A DNA stretch of 64,000 bases. It comes from Metellina segmentata. Its lineage: Eukaryota; Arthropoda; Arachnida; Araneae; Tetragnathidae. Positions 46,096 through 60,853 of the stretch are shown piece after piece (position 1 is the stretch's first letter; every line of letters starts with the position of its first letter). The translations under genes were made by a program, and so were the position numbers. A model generated the notes under the pieces. The model did no database searches. It was not told the DNA's origin and saw only the letters and a program-made list of their open reading frames with translations. The stretch lies in contig OX375883.1 in assembly GCA_947359465.1 (NCBI GenBank), positions 18,292,088 through 18,356,087 on the forward strand, in the 5' to 3' direction.

Positions 46096-47232
46096 TATGG
46101 CCTAGTTTCCACAATGCAGTTATCCGTGATTAGGTTTCGTACGTCATACCTGCGGCGCGCAGGCACTAATGACTAGTAAAACCGTTATTCTACAGTAGAA
46201 ACATTAACAGTTATTGCGAACTTACGGGTTTAGTTAAATTAGTTTCTATTGCTAACAGTTGGTAATAAATTCAACAGGTAAAATGATTTGTTAGAAATTG
46301 ACATCAACCGTTTTGGAAAGTTGTAAACACTCCAACCTTTTATTTTTATAGAATTTAAAATTCATTTCAATTACAACCCTATTATCCCAATAACTTTTGT
46401 CGGTAACTGTTATTTGCAACATTTCGTAACTTTTACTGTGCAATAACATTAGTATTGAAACTACTATCAGAATAACAGCCTCATCTCAAATAAATTTCTT
46501 GTCAGATAACAACAGAAGCAGCTTATAAGTTTTTTTTTTTTTTTTTTTTTCGATTTTTTGTTTCAAGATGCAAGGAATACTGTTTTTTTGTCAGCTTCAA
46601 TCGAACTGTGTGTATTTTAAAGGAGCTCTTGGACCGAAGATCTTCTGTCTTCAGAAAACAATGCCCTTATGTTCCGAATGCATTTAGGTTATCAGAAACT
46701 TTCGAAGTATAGCAATCTTGTGTGTCTTGAAAACTACATAATTCACTGAGCTTCAGCTGTGTTTTCATTGCAATGAAGGAAGCAAAAAAATACTTCCTAA
46801 TTTGGCCAAAAAATTCTTTGAGTTCTAAAATTCCTAGATCTATTATGGTATTTCTGTTTTACCATGCGCTGTCCATGATGATTAAGAGGGTAGAATTTTG
46901 GAGTGTTTCAAGTATCTTTTTATGTCTTAGCTGCATATTTCCAGACCAGACAGACCCTGTGCAAACACATGTCAGAACACGCACTCAGTTGTTGTTGAAT
47001 GATACTTGAATCCATTGCTCTCCAAAAGTTAAGGTACAGAATATTTTTTTAGTTGCCTAATTTGAAAATGAATGAACATAGGAACCAGAAATTTGGAGGA
47101 AATGTGCACTAAACAGTTCTTTATTGAATGCGACCGCCTAAAAATTTACTTACGATCAACACAAACATGATTTTAAATTTAAAAAAAAAAGCACTCTTGA
47201 TAGAAAAGTCCGTTCTTGTAGAAAAATGTAAA
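46096..47232. repeat. Block D, unit III
   Basis: Positional copy of 9299-10433, including the long poly(T) run near 46530. No gene recognised. Confidence 0.6.
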
Positions 47233-47679
47233 TCACAGGTTTAGGTGGGAAAATTTGGAATCCTTAAAAAAATGGGTTCTAATAAGGAATGCACCCCCAC
47301 CCCTAACTGCAATGCATTGGTGGCATCGACTTTTCATGCTGTTAATTAAGTTGTCGGACACCGAATTGGGAAGCGAAGACCAGACACGGAGTAACTCTTG
47401 CTCCAGCCTATGTAACAACCTTGGAGTATGACCTAAAGCAGCAACGTGTCTGCCAAGGTAGTCCCAAACAGGATCTATTGGACTAAGGTCTGGAGATTGA
47501 GCTGGCCATTCCATTCGTTCCAAACCGTGACCCTCAAGATATTTCTCAACAAGCACAGCTCTGTGAGGTCTAGCATTATCATCCATAAGAATGAAACCAT
47601 TACCAATAGCAGCGGCTAATAGTCGGACATATGGTTCAAGGATCTCATACCGAAATTTCACACCAGTCAGAGTTCCTTG
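47233..47679 (-). pseudogene. Tc1-like transposase C-terminal fragment (Tc1-a), unit III
   Basis: Positional copy of 10434-10880. It reads AALGHTPRLLH as in unit II, where unit I has AALGPTPRLLH. It has the same truncation and the same third-residue substitution. Confidence 0.85.
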
Positions 47680-48068
47680 TCACTAAACTGATCACTTATT
47701 CACTGAGAGAGTCACTAAACTGATACCTTGGATGATATTGTTACTGTTACTTTTTTTACGATCGGTGATTGCTACCGGGATAGATGAATCAGTAGCAGTG
47801 AAAGCTGGGTCTGAGTATCGGTGATTTATTTGGAAGTTGTTTGGTAAGGGGGGGGGGTGACAGTTGGTCTGTGAGGATTTTCAACCGGATGCTTAAGTAG
47901 GCTTCATGACACACCAGATTCCCTCGCATTTTTCAAAAAAAAAAAAAAAAGAAGTTCGATAGTTTTAAGGAAGGTTCAGATGTGAAATCATTTAAATTCG
48001 CTATTTAAACGGTAAAATTTTTTCGTTCTTCAACAGTCACTGATTATTTATTTAGAAAATTTTTTATA

Positions 48069-49525
48069 CAGTGTGTTTCAGTGAACCGTTTCAGAACTTC
48101 TAAGAGAGGTAGGGTACATCCTGACAACTCGAAATCATATAGCAATGTGGGGTCGGAAATGCTTTCCTGAAGCGGTGTTGTACACAGAAGCACCGTAAAG
48201 AAAAGAGACCGTAAGTGAGAAATCGTTTTAATAATACATGAAAAGAAGCAAAAGGTACATGGATTAAAGTAAGTGTTCGAAGTTTCTTCCACGGGCTACA
48301 ATGCACGCCTCATATCTCCGACGCATGGACATCCGAACATTCTGGAATACTCCAGGCATATCTCGAATTTCTCCTGCAGCTACTGCAATTCTTGCAACCA
48401 GCTCCTCAACATTGTCAACAGGGGTGTCATAAACTAGCGATTTCAGATGACCCCAGAAATAAAAATCAAGACATGATAGGTCGGGTGACCGAGCAGGCCA
48501 ACGCACGGAACCACCACGTCCGATCCACTGCTGACCTAATGTGACATCCAGGTAGTTACGAACATCTCCGCTATAATGGGCAATGGCTCCATCGTGTTGG
48601 AACCACATTGTATGTTGCGTCGATGCAGAAATCTGTTCATCTCTCAAAAGTTGTGGCAATACTTGCTGCAGAAAGAGCAAGTAGTTAGGTCCGGTTAGAC
48701 GATACGGTAACAGGTAAGGTCCGATGAGGTGATCTCCCATAATATCGGCCCATACATTGACCGAAAATCGAATCTGTGCTGCACGACGTCGTATTGCATG
48801 CGGGTTCTCGACCGCCCAGATATGGTCGTTATGCGTGTTGAAAATTACTTCCCTTGTGAAGGATGCTTCATCGGAAAACAACACTTCAGCAGGAAAAAGG
48901 GGATTTGTAGCACATTTTCCAAGGTACTACTGTGCGAAAGCAATACGAGGTGCATAATCCTCCGGTTGCTGTGTCTGATCACGCTGCACGTGAAACGGAT
49001 GCATGTCTTCTTCTCGGAGAATCCTCCAGACGCTGCAATGGGAAACCCCAACTGCGTCTGCTACACTTCGTGTACTCGTTCTTGGATTCCCCTGTACATG
49101 CTGCAGCACATTCTGTTCGACGTCTGCAGTCCGTGCTGTTCTTTTACCCTGTCCCTGTCAGCTCTTTCTAATGAACCTGTCTCAGCTAACCTCTGGTGCA
49201 GTCTTGCAAAGAAATTATGACTGGGGATACGCCTCGTCGGATATCGTTCCGCGTACAAACGTTGTGCGGCTGGCCCACTACAATTTGCAGCCCCGTACGC
49301 CAAATGCATATCGGCTAACTCTGCGATCGTGTAATCATCCATCCTACTAACTTGGCGTTCTTGTGCGAAATGAAGATTCCCTACACGAAAGCTCGGGATT
49401 TTCGCACAACGCCATCTACCGCGTCAGGAAAGCATTTCTGACTGCCCATTGGTGTATGATTTTGGTTCGTCAGGATGTACCCTACCCCTCTCAGAAGTTC
49501 TGAAACGGTTCACTGAAAAACCCTG
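48069..49525 (-). mobile_element. DD41D mariner-type transposon, unit III
   Basis: Positional copy of 11285-12741 with the same inverted repeats and TA flanks. Confidence 0.92.
48264..49342 (-). pseudogene. DD41D (DUF4817-type) transposase, unit III
   Basis: Shares the frameshift and the Trp-to-stop change of unit I. One private change follows the first catalytic D (TREVIFN for TREGIFN). All three catalytic D codons are still present in the separate frames. Confidence 0.88.
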
Positions 49526-49870
49526 TATAGAGGAACATGAGAGCTAGAACTTGGTTTATTTATATTTGGTTTTGTTTACAATTACAAATTTTCTTTTAAA
49601 CCTCATGTAAATCGTTTTTAATTCTAAAAAATGAAAAATGTGGTTCGGAAGTATCAATGGAATGAGACGAAATCACAGGGAAGGGGGAGGATGATTATTT
49701 CATTTCGCTAGTGAATAGAATACGCTTTACGAGTTTGTGCCTTCTTTAAAGTTCGTCTCTTAAGATGAAACCATTTCAGAGGGAGTATCAACACAATGAT
49801 GTTTTCTGCGATAATGAATGCATTCTGAAATATCGTAATACAAGTACACAAAATTATAATAACTGAATGT

Positions 49871-50296
49871 TTAATGTTTAAAACGTATAATTTGTTAATG
49901 TAAACAGTGATTTTCAGAGTTACCGACTAAATATCGAACATCATCTGATGCTTCTTCTGCGTAAATAAATTCATTATATATTAATCTATAGAAAATTAAA
50001 AACATTTTTTCTTTTCGTAAAGATTGATTTACTTTCTCGCGCGCGATGAGTTGCTTTCCTAGAAAATGCACGTTACTTTGCCATCAACCCACGCCAATAG
50101 CTTGAGCCGCACATTCCGAGAAATGGCTCTAATTTTATCGTCCAGATCTCGTGTTGGGGTGGCGAACTGGAGTGTTTGTAATATCAATTTTATTACCACC
50201 AGGGGTCCTAAGAATCGAATAACTGAAATAATTTTGGTGGACATTTCTGCGTGACGAAATTTGGGGTGAAAGTGCACCCCTGATGAGAAATGCAGC
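49871..50296. other. Loop of inverted repeat left of Tc1-b, unit III
   Basis: Positional copy of 13091-13560 without the 45-bp segment of unit I. No gene seen. Confidence 0.6.
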
Positions 50297-51275
50297 GTTC
50301 TTGAGTAATGTCACTAGAGGGCGTTGAACTTCGTTATCCTTGGATTATAAAACAGGTAAGCAGAGCTTGTTTGAGTGTACTTGATCTTTTGCAAAGGAAA
50401 CGCTGTGGTAGGCATGCCGTTACGCCACCATCGAAGACAATATGAGCAGCTGTCAGATTTCGAGAGGGAAAGAATCATCGGGATGATGGAAGCTGGGTGG
50501 TCAGCTTGGCGAGTAGTTCGATAAGTAGGCCGTTCTGATTTTACTGTGAGGAAGTGGTGGGACCAGTGGACAGAAGAGACATAATTTACACGGCGACCAG
50601 GCTCAGGACGCCCTCGACAGACCAGTCGTCGAGAAGACCGTCACATCATACGAAACGCACGCGTAGAGCCAACTGCCTCATGGGCTGCTATCCAGACACA
50701 GGCAGCACCTTCACTACGGGCCCCTGTGTCTTCCCGAACCATCGCAAGGCGCCTGGCTGAAGAAGGGTCATAATGTGGCGGAGGCAGTATTGCGACGTCC
50801 TTGCTGTGTGTGGCCGAGCATTGTCTTCTTGAAAAATGGCTGCTGGGAGCCCTGCCATGAGTGACATTACATGGGGCTGAAGGATGTCATGGACGTACCG
50901 CTCAGCTGTCATTGTGCCATGGATCAATATTAGGGCTGACCGTGTATCGTAAGCAATGGCACCCCATACCATCATACCAACTGTGTACGAGTTTGGTCGA
51001 ACTAAATGCGCGCAACTGTGGAACGAGATGTCTCAGGACATCATACTGAACTTGCATGCCTCAATGCCCGCTCGTATAGCATCGTGCATTCGCGCTAGAA
51101 GGGTCCAACAGAGTACTAAAACTTCCGTTCATTTGTACTTTATCTACAGTAAATGATTCTTTTTCTTTGATTTTCTAATCACTTACTTACATCAAAGTAG
51201 TACTTACATGTGTAAAATTTCGTTTCATTTTGACAACTTTTTCTTGGTGAGCAAATTTTTATGGCAATGAGTGTA
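50297..51275 (+). pseudogene. Rearranged Tc1 transposon (Tc1-b), unit III
   Basis: Positional copy of the unit I element. ATG at 50414, the same TAA (50522) and the same inversion of about 210 bp (50768-50977). A private stop near 50582 (GACATAATTT where unit I has GACTTCATTT). Right terminus as in unit I. Confidence 0.85.
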
Positions 51276-51539
51276 TTTCTCTCACTGTTGTGTAAAGAGC
51301 TCATTAGTACTGGTTGGAATTAAATAGGGTACTCTTTAATTATAATCTGGAGGATAAAATGATTTCAAAAGTTTATTTTATGAATAAAAACGACAGTTAT
51401 TGACTCAGTGTCATAATATAAATTTTTGTAGAATAGAGGGAGAGCTGGGAATCCCATTACATGAAATATTCTAACGAGTAGCATTTATATTTGTTTTGAA
51501 AACACATCCATACAAACATATCATAGTTTTTGTACTTTC

Positions 51540-52530
51540 ATTCCATTTCAGAATGCATTTATTTCCGTTATAAACATCACTGTGTTTATCCGCTCACTGT
51601 AACTGCTTCGTCTTTAATTAATGCAGAAACTCGTAATACGGTGAAGAAATGCACAGTAATAATTATATATACGAGAATCAAATATCAAAACGGAACTTCG
51701 GATTCAGAGTTTAAAAGGAACTGTTGAGACAGTAAATTGCTCATTAGAGATCTCTTGAGTAATTATGTTACTGTGGAAAACACATTTTATTTGTATGAAA
51801 AATGACGAATTTTTAAAATTTGCAGAATATAATTGCATTTCAAAATATTTTTTTTATCAATTCACTCTTTCCTTTGTTACTACTCATAATTCATCTTTGG
51901 ATTCTAAAGCAACACTGTATGCAAGTATAAATAAAGAGAGTAAAATTGCATAACAGAATAAAAAATTTCTCAGTGTAAAAATCAGCATGCAGCCATGTTC
52001 TTATTCCATTTACTACCACAATCATATAATCATCTTCGCCTCCTCCTTCTTCATTTAGACTCATTCAATTTATAAAGTATTTCAGAGGCACCTACTTTTG
52101 CACACATAATTTGTTCTTTACAATTAAAAACGACTTACAAGAGTTTCAAAAGAAACTTTGGTTTTAATAAAATCAAAAATTGGAAAAAAATTGTATCTGA
52201 TGTGTTCTCTTTAAAAATATAACTACATAATTAATCATAGAAAATGGAAAAACAACAATTAATTTGTCATTTAAAATAGCAAATTTAAAAGACGTTTTCC
52301 CTTATGAAGTTTCTTTTAAACTATCGAGCTTCATTTTTTGTTTAGTCAAAGGCGCGACAATCTGGTGTGTCATAAATCCTCTGTAGCATCCGCAGACCAG
52401 CTGTCACCCCTACCAAATCACCGATACTCAGTCACTGCTACACGAATCACCGATCGCAGTAGCAGTAATAGTGTCAATATCTGCCAATGTATCGGTTTAG
52501 CGATATCAGTTTAGTCACTGTTACCGAATC
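51540..52530 (-). repeat. Large inverted repeat, right arm, unit III
   Basis: Inverted partner of 47680-49870 and nearly identical to the unit I right arm by eye. Confidence 0.7.
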
Positions 52531-53877
52531 TATCACCCAATCGTTGCTGTTTTGATAATTTCGTAACAGGTAAGAACTGTGATCCCAAGTATGCTACATT
52601 GAGCAGAAGTTATGTGATGCGCTTTATATCCCTTGAGGATTATCCTTTCGTTATGGATTTATTCCGAACACTGCACTCACAGTAATTGAGAGCAATACGT
52701 GAACGAATTTATGATGCGGAATATTAGTAGATAAATATCTACTTTTGGATATATAAAATTATAATATATTAAAATACTGGTGGTTTTAAATCGAATTAGA
52801 GGCAATTCCAGTTTAAAGCCAAAAACCACCTACAACACACATCTCATTGTATATAAGTGCAATAAGTCCACGAAAAGTGCCCGACATAGAGATAAGATAA
52901 TCGTTTCAAATGAAATGAATATAAAAGTGTAGCGTGAATCATCGGCTTGAATGTTTCGTGAACTAAAAATGTTAAGCGGGATCGCCGAAACTTTTGAATC
53001 ACAGTTCTAAACTGCTACAGAGTTAATAGAATATCACTGGAACAATAATCGAGAATATTTGCATCGTTTGTTGTGATTGGAGTCGTAGTGTTATCAACAA
53101 ATATCAGTTAACTTCTATTGGTGATTGCGATCGCAATTGGTATTAGTGATTGGTAGCGACTCAAGGGCGTATATAAGGGAGTGGCCGAGGGGGCACAGGC
53201 CCCTCCAATGATAACTTTTTATTTTGAATTTTTTGAAATCGAATTTGTATTCCTGGCGGAAACAAATTTCCTAAAAGATTTTATTATTTGGGCACATTTA
53301 AAACTGGACAGAGAAGCTATTTCCTTTCCTGAGTAAAGTAAACACAGTGGGCTGGACATAGGGATCACCAAAATTTATGATGGTTCATGAAAGATCTGCT
53401 GTGGCCACGTGGTTGTGAGAGTGCAACTCAACAGGGAACATTTTCTTCCTCCGCTGCCCGCAGAATCCAATGGACACCCCTAACATATTTACGACTTTGC
53501 GAGATAAGAAACCCTCTGTCTCTACTTGCCAATGGGGTAAACACAAATCTTAAACTTCGGGAGGGAAGATATACAAAAAGTCAAAACCCATCACCAGAAC
53601 TGAATCTGTGATTTAGTTCCTCTTTTAATTTAGGACTATAATAAGTTTGCATAGTACCGTATTTATTAACTGTTGTTATAAACAGCTGCCTATTAAACCA
53701 AATTTTTGTTTTTCTTAATCCTAAAAGTGCGGCCAAAAGAACGCCGATATTAAAGTAAATGATTTTAAAATGCTGCCCTGAACAGACAAAAAAAGAAACC
53801 AATTTCTTTGTAGAATCTCGCTGGGTCGAAAGACATGATTCTGTTTTGTTATTCAAAAATTTGATGGCATCCATTAG
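52531..53877. other. Linker between inverted repeat and satellite, unit III
   Basis: Positional copy of 15791-17127. Two open frames (plus 53387-53611, minus 53581-53895) match no family I know and change reading state between units. Confidence 0.5.
53124..53210 (+). promoter_or_regulatory. Palindrome, TATA-like box and hairpin, unit III
   Basis: Same palindrome and GTATATAAGGG; the hairpin region reads GAGGGGGCACAGGCCCCTCC. Confidence 0.35.
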
Positions 53878-54460
53878 CCGTAGCCTGGAATTCAACCTTT
53901 GCTTGGTTCGTAGACCAGAGGAGACCCGCTTCTCTGCATTGGCACCCCGCCAGACTTGATCTCATCCGAGATAACCGTGAAAGGCCGTAGCCTGGAATTC
54001 AACCTTTGCTTGGTTCGTAGACCAGAGGAGACTCGCTTCTCTGCATTGGCACCTCGCCAGACTTGATCTCATCCGAGGTAACCGTGAAAGGCCGTAGCCT
54101 GGAATTCAACCTTTGCTTGGTTCGTAGACCAGAGGAGACCCGCTTCTCTGCATTGGCACCTCGCCCGACTTGATCTCATCCGAGGTAACCGTGAAAGGCC
54201 GTAGCCTGGAATTCAACCTTTGCTTGGTTCGTAGACCAGAGGAGACCCGCTTCTCTGCATTGGCACCTCGCCAGACTTGATCTCATCCGAGGCAACCGTG
54301 AAAGGCCGTAGCCTGGAATTCACCCTTCGCTCGAGTCCAGTTACGAGAGGAGACCCGATTCTCCGACTTGGCATCCCGCCAAACTTGATCTCATCCGAGA
54401 TAATCGTGAAAGGCCGTAGCCTGGAACTCACCCCATTACTCGGGTCACTGATACTGATTC
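53878..54460. repeat. 107-bp satellite array, unit III (4 regular copies)
   Basis: Same satellite at the same site: 4 regular monomers (53878-54305), then the same diverged terminal copy at 54306 and a partial one. The first monomer is the CCCC-type and the next three the CCTC-type, as at the two ends of the unit I array. Confidence 0.97.
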
Positions 54461-55498
<1,038 letters not shown>

Positions 55499-57337
55499 GG
55501 CGAAAAGATATTTTAAAGTAAGGATTGGATCGATTTTCTCAGATGTTTTTATTCAAGAGGAGGGAGTACCACGGGGCAGTGTTTTAAGTGTAACTTTATT
55601 TATTTTTAAAATTAACGATATTGTTTCTCAATTGCCTCCATCAATTAAAGATCTTATTTCCGTTGAAGATCTGCAAATTTCATGCGCAGCAAAAGACATT
55701 CGTTTAGTAGAAAGACAACTTCAAAAGGCCGTTAACAAAATCACTAATTGGACAAACAAATGGTTTCAGTTTTTCACCTTCGAAAATTGCTTGCGTTCAT
55801 TTTTGCAAAAAATGAAATCTTCACATTGACCCTGAAATTCTTCAAAGAAATTTTAATTAATGTTGTGGACAGTGTGATATTTTAAGGTATTACATCTGAG
55901 AAGAAGTTGACTTTTCAACCGCATATTTTAAATCTACGCAAACGTTGCGAAATGGTTCTTAACATATTACTAGTTTTATAAAAATTATCCTGGGGATCTG
56001 ATCGTACTTGTCTTTTAAAAATTTATAGAGTTTTCATACGATCTAAATTAGATTACGACTGCGTGGTGTATGGCTCATCAAGAAAATCTGCACTTTAAAC
56101 TCTGAACACAATCCACCACACAGCTTTACGTTTATGTTCTGGTGCATTTAGGACTTCACCCGTAAGCAGCTTGTATGTAGACTCTTTTCAACCTTCCCTG
56201 GACTTAAGGCGACAGTTGTTGTCCGTGGAATATTATTTTAGAATTCCCTCAACCCCTCATCACACCTTGCATACCATTCATCACAGTCCATATTAAAACG
56301 CACTTATCAAGCTAAAACATCCTTCATCCATACATTCCACTTAAGAAAGCTGGATTTGATGAACGGATCCGAACTTTCTTCACTTGACGTCACCCAGAAA
56401 AAACTGTATGCTTTCTCTCCTTGGTTTAATCATTATTTTGAATTTCAAAACCCGTTCCAAAATTTCTATAAAGCAGATACCTCTAATATTATCTACAAAT
56501 AACTCTTTCGAAAGAATACAGAAAAATACTCTAATTTTGTACAAATTTACACGGAGGATCTAAAAGGGCAAACTATGTTGGAGCTGCGTTCACTATTAAT
56601 GACTCCCTTCACAGTTTTAAACTTCAATCTTCATATTCTGTTTTCACTTCTGAAATAATGGCCATATATAAAGGACTAGAAAATATATCCGATCATTGCC
56701 ATAAAAAATGTATAATTTTCACAGATTCATTAAGTGTTTTACAGTCATTGAAAAATCCTGATCATGCCAGTCATCCCATTGTTTTGGAATCACTAAAGAT
56801 AATTTATAATCTTTCTTCTAAAATTTTTTTAACTTGGTATTATGTTGGATTCCATCTCACGTTGGGATATTAGGAAATGAAATAGTTGACAAAGCCACGA
56901 AATCGGCCGTAAATAATATTAATCATACCATTCCAAATCGTGACTTAAAATCTAGCATTTACAAATTTTTAGAAGAAAAATGGCAGAACGAATGGAATGA
57001 ACGAACGGAGAACAAACTTCACTCTATCAAACCAAATATAATTCAATGGAAGTCACTACCTTTAAGAAGACAGAATGTAATACTAACACGTCTTCGTATT
57101 GGATATACTCGGATAACACATAGACACCTCCTCCTCGAAGAAGATCATCCTATTTGCAATTACTGCATTTGCCAACTATCGGTAAAGCACATTTTAATAG
57201 AATGTTCTCATTTTATTAGACAACGACTTAAACATTTTAATTCTTATACCTTGGTTTTAGAAGACATGGTTGGAGAAAATATTCATCCAAATATTGTTTG
57301 CTTTTTACATGACAATGAGTTTAACCATCATACATAA
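55499..57337 (+). pseudogene. 5'-truncated LINE with RNase H, unit III
   Basis: Positional copy of 33608-35440 with the same truncation. It keeps more of the family pattern: SHVGILGNEIVDKATK, where unit II has SHVVILENEIVDK, and CQLSVKHILIECSHF. The reverse transcriptase motif is again changed (ISVEDL). The same frameshift precedes CWIPSHV. Stops and indels lie throughout the middle. Confidence 0.85.
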
Positions 57338-59022
57338 TTTTATGCAGTATTCAATAAATTATGACATCACTTATTCCATTTTATTATTAGACTATATATA
57401 CTAGACTTTTTATCTTGAGTTTGACATAATATGTCACAAGAGGACTCGATGCCACAAAACCATATCCAATCCATTCCTATTATGTTTTCCCCGGAACATT
57501 TCTGAATTATCAGGTTGTATTATTTCTTGCTTTTTTTCTTTTAAAATCTTTTTCTTTTCAAAAAATCTGCTGTAGTTAGTGTAACTAATAAGTTTCAGGA
57601 TATTCTTAGCCAACATTCGCAGCTTAGTTTTTTTTCTGCTGGTTCTAAAATGTGTTTAAGCTTGTTACTTTTTACAAAAAAATTTTAAAAATATACTTTT
57701 TAAAATGTTCTTAAATGTGTCCAAGCTTTTTTTTCGTTTTAAAAAGAAAAATAGTTTTGAAATAAATCTTTCCTTGGCGACTTTAGAAGTACGCCAAAAA
57801 AAATCGATAAGGCCGCTGCCACCGCTCTTAAACGTAGCGAGTGTAGCTGTACCTAAATAGGTACGTGGTTTCCATTTAGAAACCAAATCTCTGAATTTAA
57901 AAAAGTACCATACGGGTGTAAAAGCTGTATGTCTGTTGGAGAATAGGGAATTTTTAACAAAACTTTATTAATCTTGGAATAATATCACGCTAAGTAATTT
58001 TGAAAAAAAAGTTTTTAAAAATCATTTTAAAGTTTTTTGTCGTTAGTAACTAAGTTGAGGTTGCTTACTGTACTTATTATGTTCTCCTTATACTGCTTAT
58101 GTTCTTACGCAACTTAGACTAACAGTGCCGTAACTAGACATTCTTGTGCAAGAATTTGGATTTAGTCCCCTTAATTAATTAGGTTGAGAAAATAATAAAA
58201 CAAATACATTACAATAGACTTTTAATAAGACTTATTTTAATTCTACTTTTCTCGACTTCATTTCAGCAAATTCATTAATTATACACCATCAAAATTAATG
58301 TTTTTAACGATATTGTACTCTTGAAATAATAGAAAGATAGCATAATCATTCTTGTCCGATAATTGATCTTAAATAAATTTTTACTAATTTCATCTTGCTA
58401 AAACTTCTTTTGCACGAAGCAATAGAAACAGGAAGAGTTAAAAAATATTCGAAGAGCGACATTGATATTTGGGAACGACTCAATTAAACCAAAATCATGA
58501 AGAGCTTATAGAACATTAAGCGGAGATGCAGATCCTATCTTTTGTGTACGAGTCGTTATTTCAAACTTAAAACTTTTTATTTCATATGTAAATTCATATA
58601 TTTTTTAAATGTTCGCTATAACTAATAGCGAGATCTGCAGCTCAGGCGTTGCCTCGTCATCTGACCGTGGTTACAATCTGATTCTTGCAACTTATGCAAA
58701 ATTGGCTTGTATCAGGTATGCATTCAAAGCTAATCTAGTTTCTCTTCAGCCCTATTTAAGAAAAAATAAATTTTAATCTTATTCAGATGTATGTTCTTGA
58801 TTAAAAAAATGAAGAAAAACTTTAGTTTCAAATTTAGGCTTTTTTTCACTACTCTAAATAAATATAAGATTCTTAAATAATGTTAATTAAATTTGTGTTA
58901 TACTATCATAATTTTCAAAACTATGAGTCAGCTAGACTAGTTTAAAGTAGACTTCTGTGAAATTTACATAGACTGTTTGTGCTATCTCCATACTTGTAAA
59001 TCACTCATAATATCTGTCATGA
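57338..59022. repeat. Block F, unit III
   Basis: Positional copy of 35441-36791 plus about 320 bp at 57400-57720 not found in unit II. The SINE-like stretch is near 58653. Two short minus-strand frames in the extra segment are not convincing. Confidence 0.6.
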
Positions 59023-59302
59023 TTAGAACATGAAAACTTAGATGACAAAATAATTTTGAGTAGCCCTCTTGAAAAATAAATTAAGCCTGCATCATTCTTC
59101 CAAGTCAATTAAAAGCCATTTAAAGTATTTAGAAGTAAAACATTGCCCCGATATGTATCCCATCTGTTTTCTTAGAAAATAATTTACAATTTTAAGATGG
59201 AGCAATTTTTATTAAAATCAAAGCTTAATAAGTCAAACAGAATGTGAAAAGTTGTCCTCATTCTTTTTCCATTCATAACTAGTAAGGTCATTGATATAAC
59301 AG

Positions 59303-59608
59303 GTGCCGCGATAGCCCACTGGACTCGCAACCAGAGGGTTGGGAATTCGAATCCTGCCAAAGACCGTTGTGTAGAAAGGGGGCTGTTGCATGTTAAATCT
59401 GTTGTCTTTACGTTGGTGAAGAAGTTTGGAGAGGAGTGCCAGCTCAGGCGTTGACCATGATTCAAAATTATGTGGTGTCTTAATCTTTCCCTTTGGGGTT
59501 GATCCTGGATCATCACAAATAGCCCATTGTGTTGCTCCAGTACGACATTAATTTAAAAATACCATCACCAATAGCCTGGTGCTCTAGTGGGACGTTAATT
59601 AAAAAATA
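59303..59608 (+). mobile_element. tRNA-derived SINE-like element, unit IV
   Basis: Third positional copy. It keeps GAATTCGAATCCTGCC. Its first tail motif differs (GACATTAATTTAAAAATACC). Small indels distinguish it from the copies in units I and III. Confidence 0.55.
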
Positions 59609-60853
59609 CCATTAGATATACCACATTTATTCAAAATCTTGGAGGTCCTAGACTAATCAGTACCATGGTATGACTCAATGTCTTGTGAATAAATTGTAGC
59701 ACACTTATAAACGATCTTTATTGTCATAAAACAAATATTACTTTTCTTCTTTTCATAATAAGAAAAATTACATCAGCGAGATATCTTACCTCATAGAAGT
59801 GAAAATGATAATATTTAATCATTGTGTATTTTTTCGCGTACAGAACTGGCACCTGATATAACTCCAAAAAATAGTACTTTTTGTACATTTAATAAAATCT
59901 CAAATTTCCTCATCTCTTGGCACGCATAAGATAAATAACTATTTGGTTTTTGTGAGACAGTTGGAAACTAATTCGGTTTTAATACTTAAAAGAAAAAATT
60001 ACAAGAGATATATGGGTTCTAAACGAACACTAATATCAAGTATTGGGATGAGTATCCATTTGCTAGCTAAAACCAATTCCTACTTCATAATTTTCATTCT
60101 AGCAAATACATGACGAACATTGATCTTCACATTCAAACACCATCAATTTATGAACTTCATCATAGGCTCGTAGGGCTAATTTGTTAGAACCTATTTATCA
60201 TCTCAATACTTCTCTTTCCCTTACTCTAGAAAATCAACCACTATGATAACACTAAAAATTAGTGGTTCAGATCCCATTTACTTTGGTTGTTCCTCTGCTC
60301 TTTATAAACTTGAAAAATATCTTTTTCAGTCACTTTTCCAAGCCATTAATAATTTTGATTGGGATGAAATGTACTTGGGGAACAAACACATTTTACATTC
60401 TTCAACTGAATTTCAAATCCGCCATGAAGCTTTCTGATGATTGGTATGGTCGATAATGCTTTATCATGCTCAACTTATATGAGCTTTATTTCAATCATGC
60501 TATTTAAATAATAACAAAAAGAGCAAATGCCTACAAATCCAAACTAATGACTCCATACTCCCCTAATAAACAAACAATACACCCTTAATGTATATCAAGC
60601 AATACTTTAAAAAAATCAAAGCTTATTTCAAAAATATAATATTAATTAACTCAATTAATTATCAGATTTTTAATTGAAAGAAAAAGAAAATCAAAATATT
60701 TTTAATTTATGCAAGTGTTACGAAATTAGATCGAATTATGAATTGCTTCAATTGAATTTGAGGACAACAACTAAAATATCAAATACAATGTACGAAATTT
60801 TATATCTTGTATGAATAGAAAAATTAAATTTAAACATTGGTTAGGGGGGCTGG
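59609..60853. repeat. Block A, unit IV
   Basis: Positional copy of 531-1772. The open frame is at 60243-60437, with a few changes near its end. No gene recognised. Confidence 0.7.

Larger units (their letters stand above)
47680..49870 (+). repeat. Large inverted repeat, left arm, unit III
   Basis: Positional copy of the unit I left arm, split by the DD41D element at 48069-49525. A lengthened poly(A) run lies near 47935-47950. Confidence 0.7.
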
